From Alphaproteobacteria bacterium HGW-Alphaproteobacteria-13 (GTDB lineage: Bacteria; Pseudomonadota; Alphaproteobacteria; Sphingomonadales; Sphingomonadaceae): DNA of 6,553 nt. The translations under genes and the position numbers were made by a program. This document shows positions 6,252-6,553 of this stretch, piece after piece (position 1 is the stretch's first letter; each line of letters begins with the position of its first letter). Where the stretch lies: contig PHEM01000325.1 of the NCBI GenBank assembly GCA_002842935.1, positions 1 to 6,553 on the forward strand, written 5' to 3'. The notes beneath the pieces were generated by a model. It made no database searches. It had not been told where the DNA came from and worked only from the letters and a program-made list of their open reading frames with translations.

Positions 6252-6553
6252 ATGGCGCGCAAATCGCACCATTTTTGGAAGGGGGGTCTCGCCGTTCTGG
6301 CGACGCTTTCGCTCGCCCTGCCGCCTGCCCTCGCCGCGATGACGCGCGCCGACCGCATCCGCGATACGGCGCTGTCCGACACATTGCTGGGCCAGTTCAC
6401 GCCTGCGTCGGGCGACCCGCGCCTGATCGCACGCTATGCCAAGATGTCGGCGGAGGCGCGCCGGGACTTCAGCTTCACGCCCGCGCTGCCCGACAGCACG
6501 CGTCAGAACCGCGCCATCACGGTCGTGATTCGCGCCCGCGACGACGCATCGAG
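6252..6553 (+). CDS. Exported protein of unknown function, N-terminal part
   Basis: The frame runs from the ATG at 6252 to the window edge without a stop, giving 100 complete codons; the C-terminus is missing. I do not recognise the family. The N-terminus looks like a Sec signal peptide: a basic start (MARKSHHFWK, 1-10), a hydrophobic core (LAVLATLSLALP, 13-24) and a likely signal peptidase I site after Ala28 or Ala29 (PALAA). There is no lipobox. The predicted mature start is charged and helical (TRADRIRDTALSD), followed by an Arg/Ala-rich helix (ARYAKMSAEARRDF) and a probable strand (RAITVVIRAR, 86-95). Codons are strongly G/C-ending, which supports real coding. AGGA lies only 2 nt before the ATG and GGAG 11 nt before it, so the ribosome site is not ideal. 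Transcription is divergent from the DUF3576-leuS group. The location is probably periplasmic or outer membrane. Confidence 0.7.
   Translation, partial: MARKSHHFWKGGLAVLATLSLALPPALAAMTRADRIRDTALSDTLLGQFTPASGDPRLIARYAKMSAEARRDFSFTPALPDSTRQNRAITVVIRARDDAS

Noticed and set aside
6022..6342. A 106-codon plus-strand open frame across the divergent region
   Set aside because: It starts inside a hairpin, has no family resemblance, and overlaps the exported-protein gene in another frame; the latter has a signal peptide and a consistent codon pattern.

Overview
The window is GC-rich, tightly packed chromosomal DNA, most likely from an alphaproteobacterium of the order Sphingomonadales. Three things point there: the gene neighbourhood (a DUF3576 lipoprotein, then leuS, lptE and holA, all on the minus strand), the strong G/C preference at third codon positions, and two kinds of short palindromic intergenic repeat that I recall as common in sphingomonad genomes. 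The genus cannot be fixed from sequence reading alone.

Layout: (1) 1-1115, plus strand, the C-terminal part of a CPA-type cation:proton antiporter with a cytoplasmic TrkA-N-like nucleotide-binding domain; its N-terminus lies outside the window. (2) 1116-5938, minus strand, four genes transcribed from right to left: a DUF3576 lipoprotein (5938-5474), leuS for leucyl-tRNA synthetase (5328-2779), lptE for the LPS-assembly lipoprotein (2699-2166) and holA for DNA polymerase III delta (2147-1116). (3) 5939-6251, a 313-bp divergent intergenic region with a strong hairpin. (4) 6252 to the window end, plus strand, the first 100 codons of an exported protein I do not recognise.

The antiporter and holA converge with no spacer: their stop codons abut in TGATCA, at the centre of a GC-rich dyad. 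leuS is bracketed by repeats. A paired, inverted REP-like element (5378-5463) lies between the DUF3576 gene and leuS, and a different palindromic repeat (2721-2755) lies between leuS and lptE.

The minus-strand genes mix housekeeping functions (translation, replication clamp loading) with outer-membrane biogenesis (LptE, and perhaps the DUF3576 lipoprotein). I see no defence system, mobile element with a transposase, CRISPR array, tRNA or rRNA. The less ordinary content is in the intergenic palindromes, the shared-stop convergent junction and the unrecognised exported gene at the right edge.
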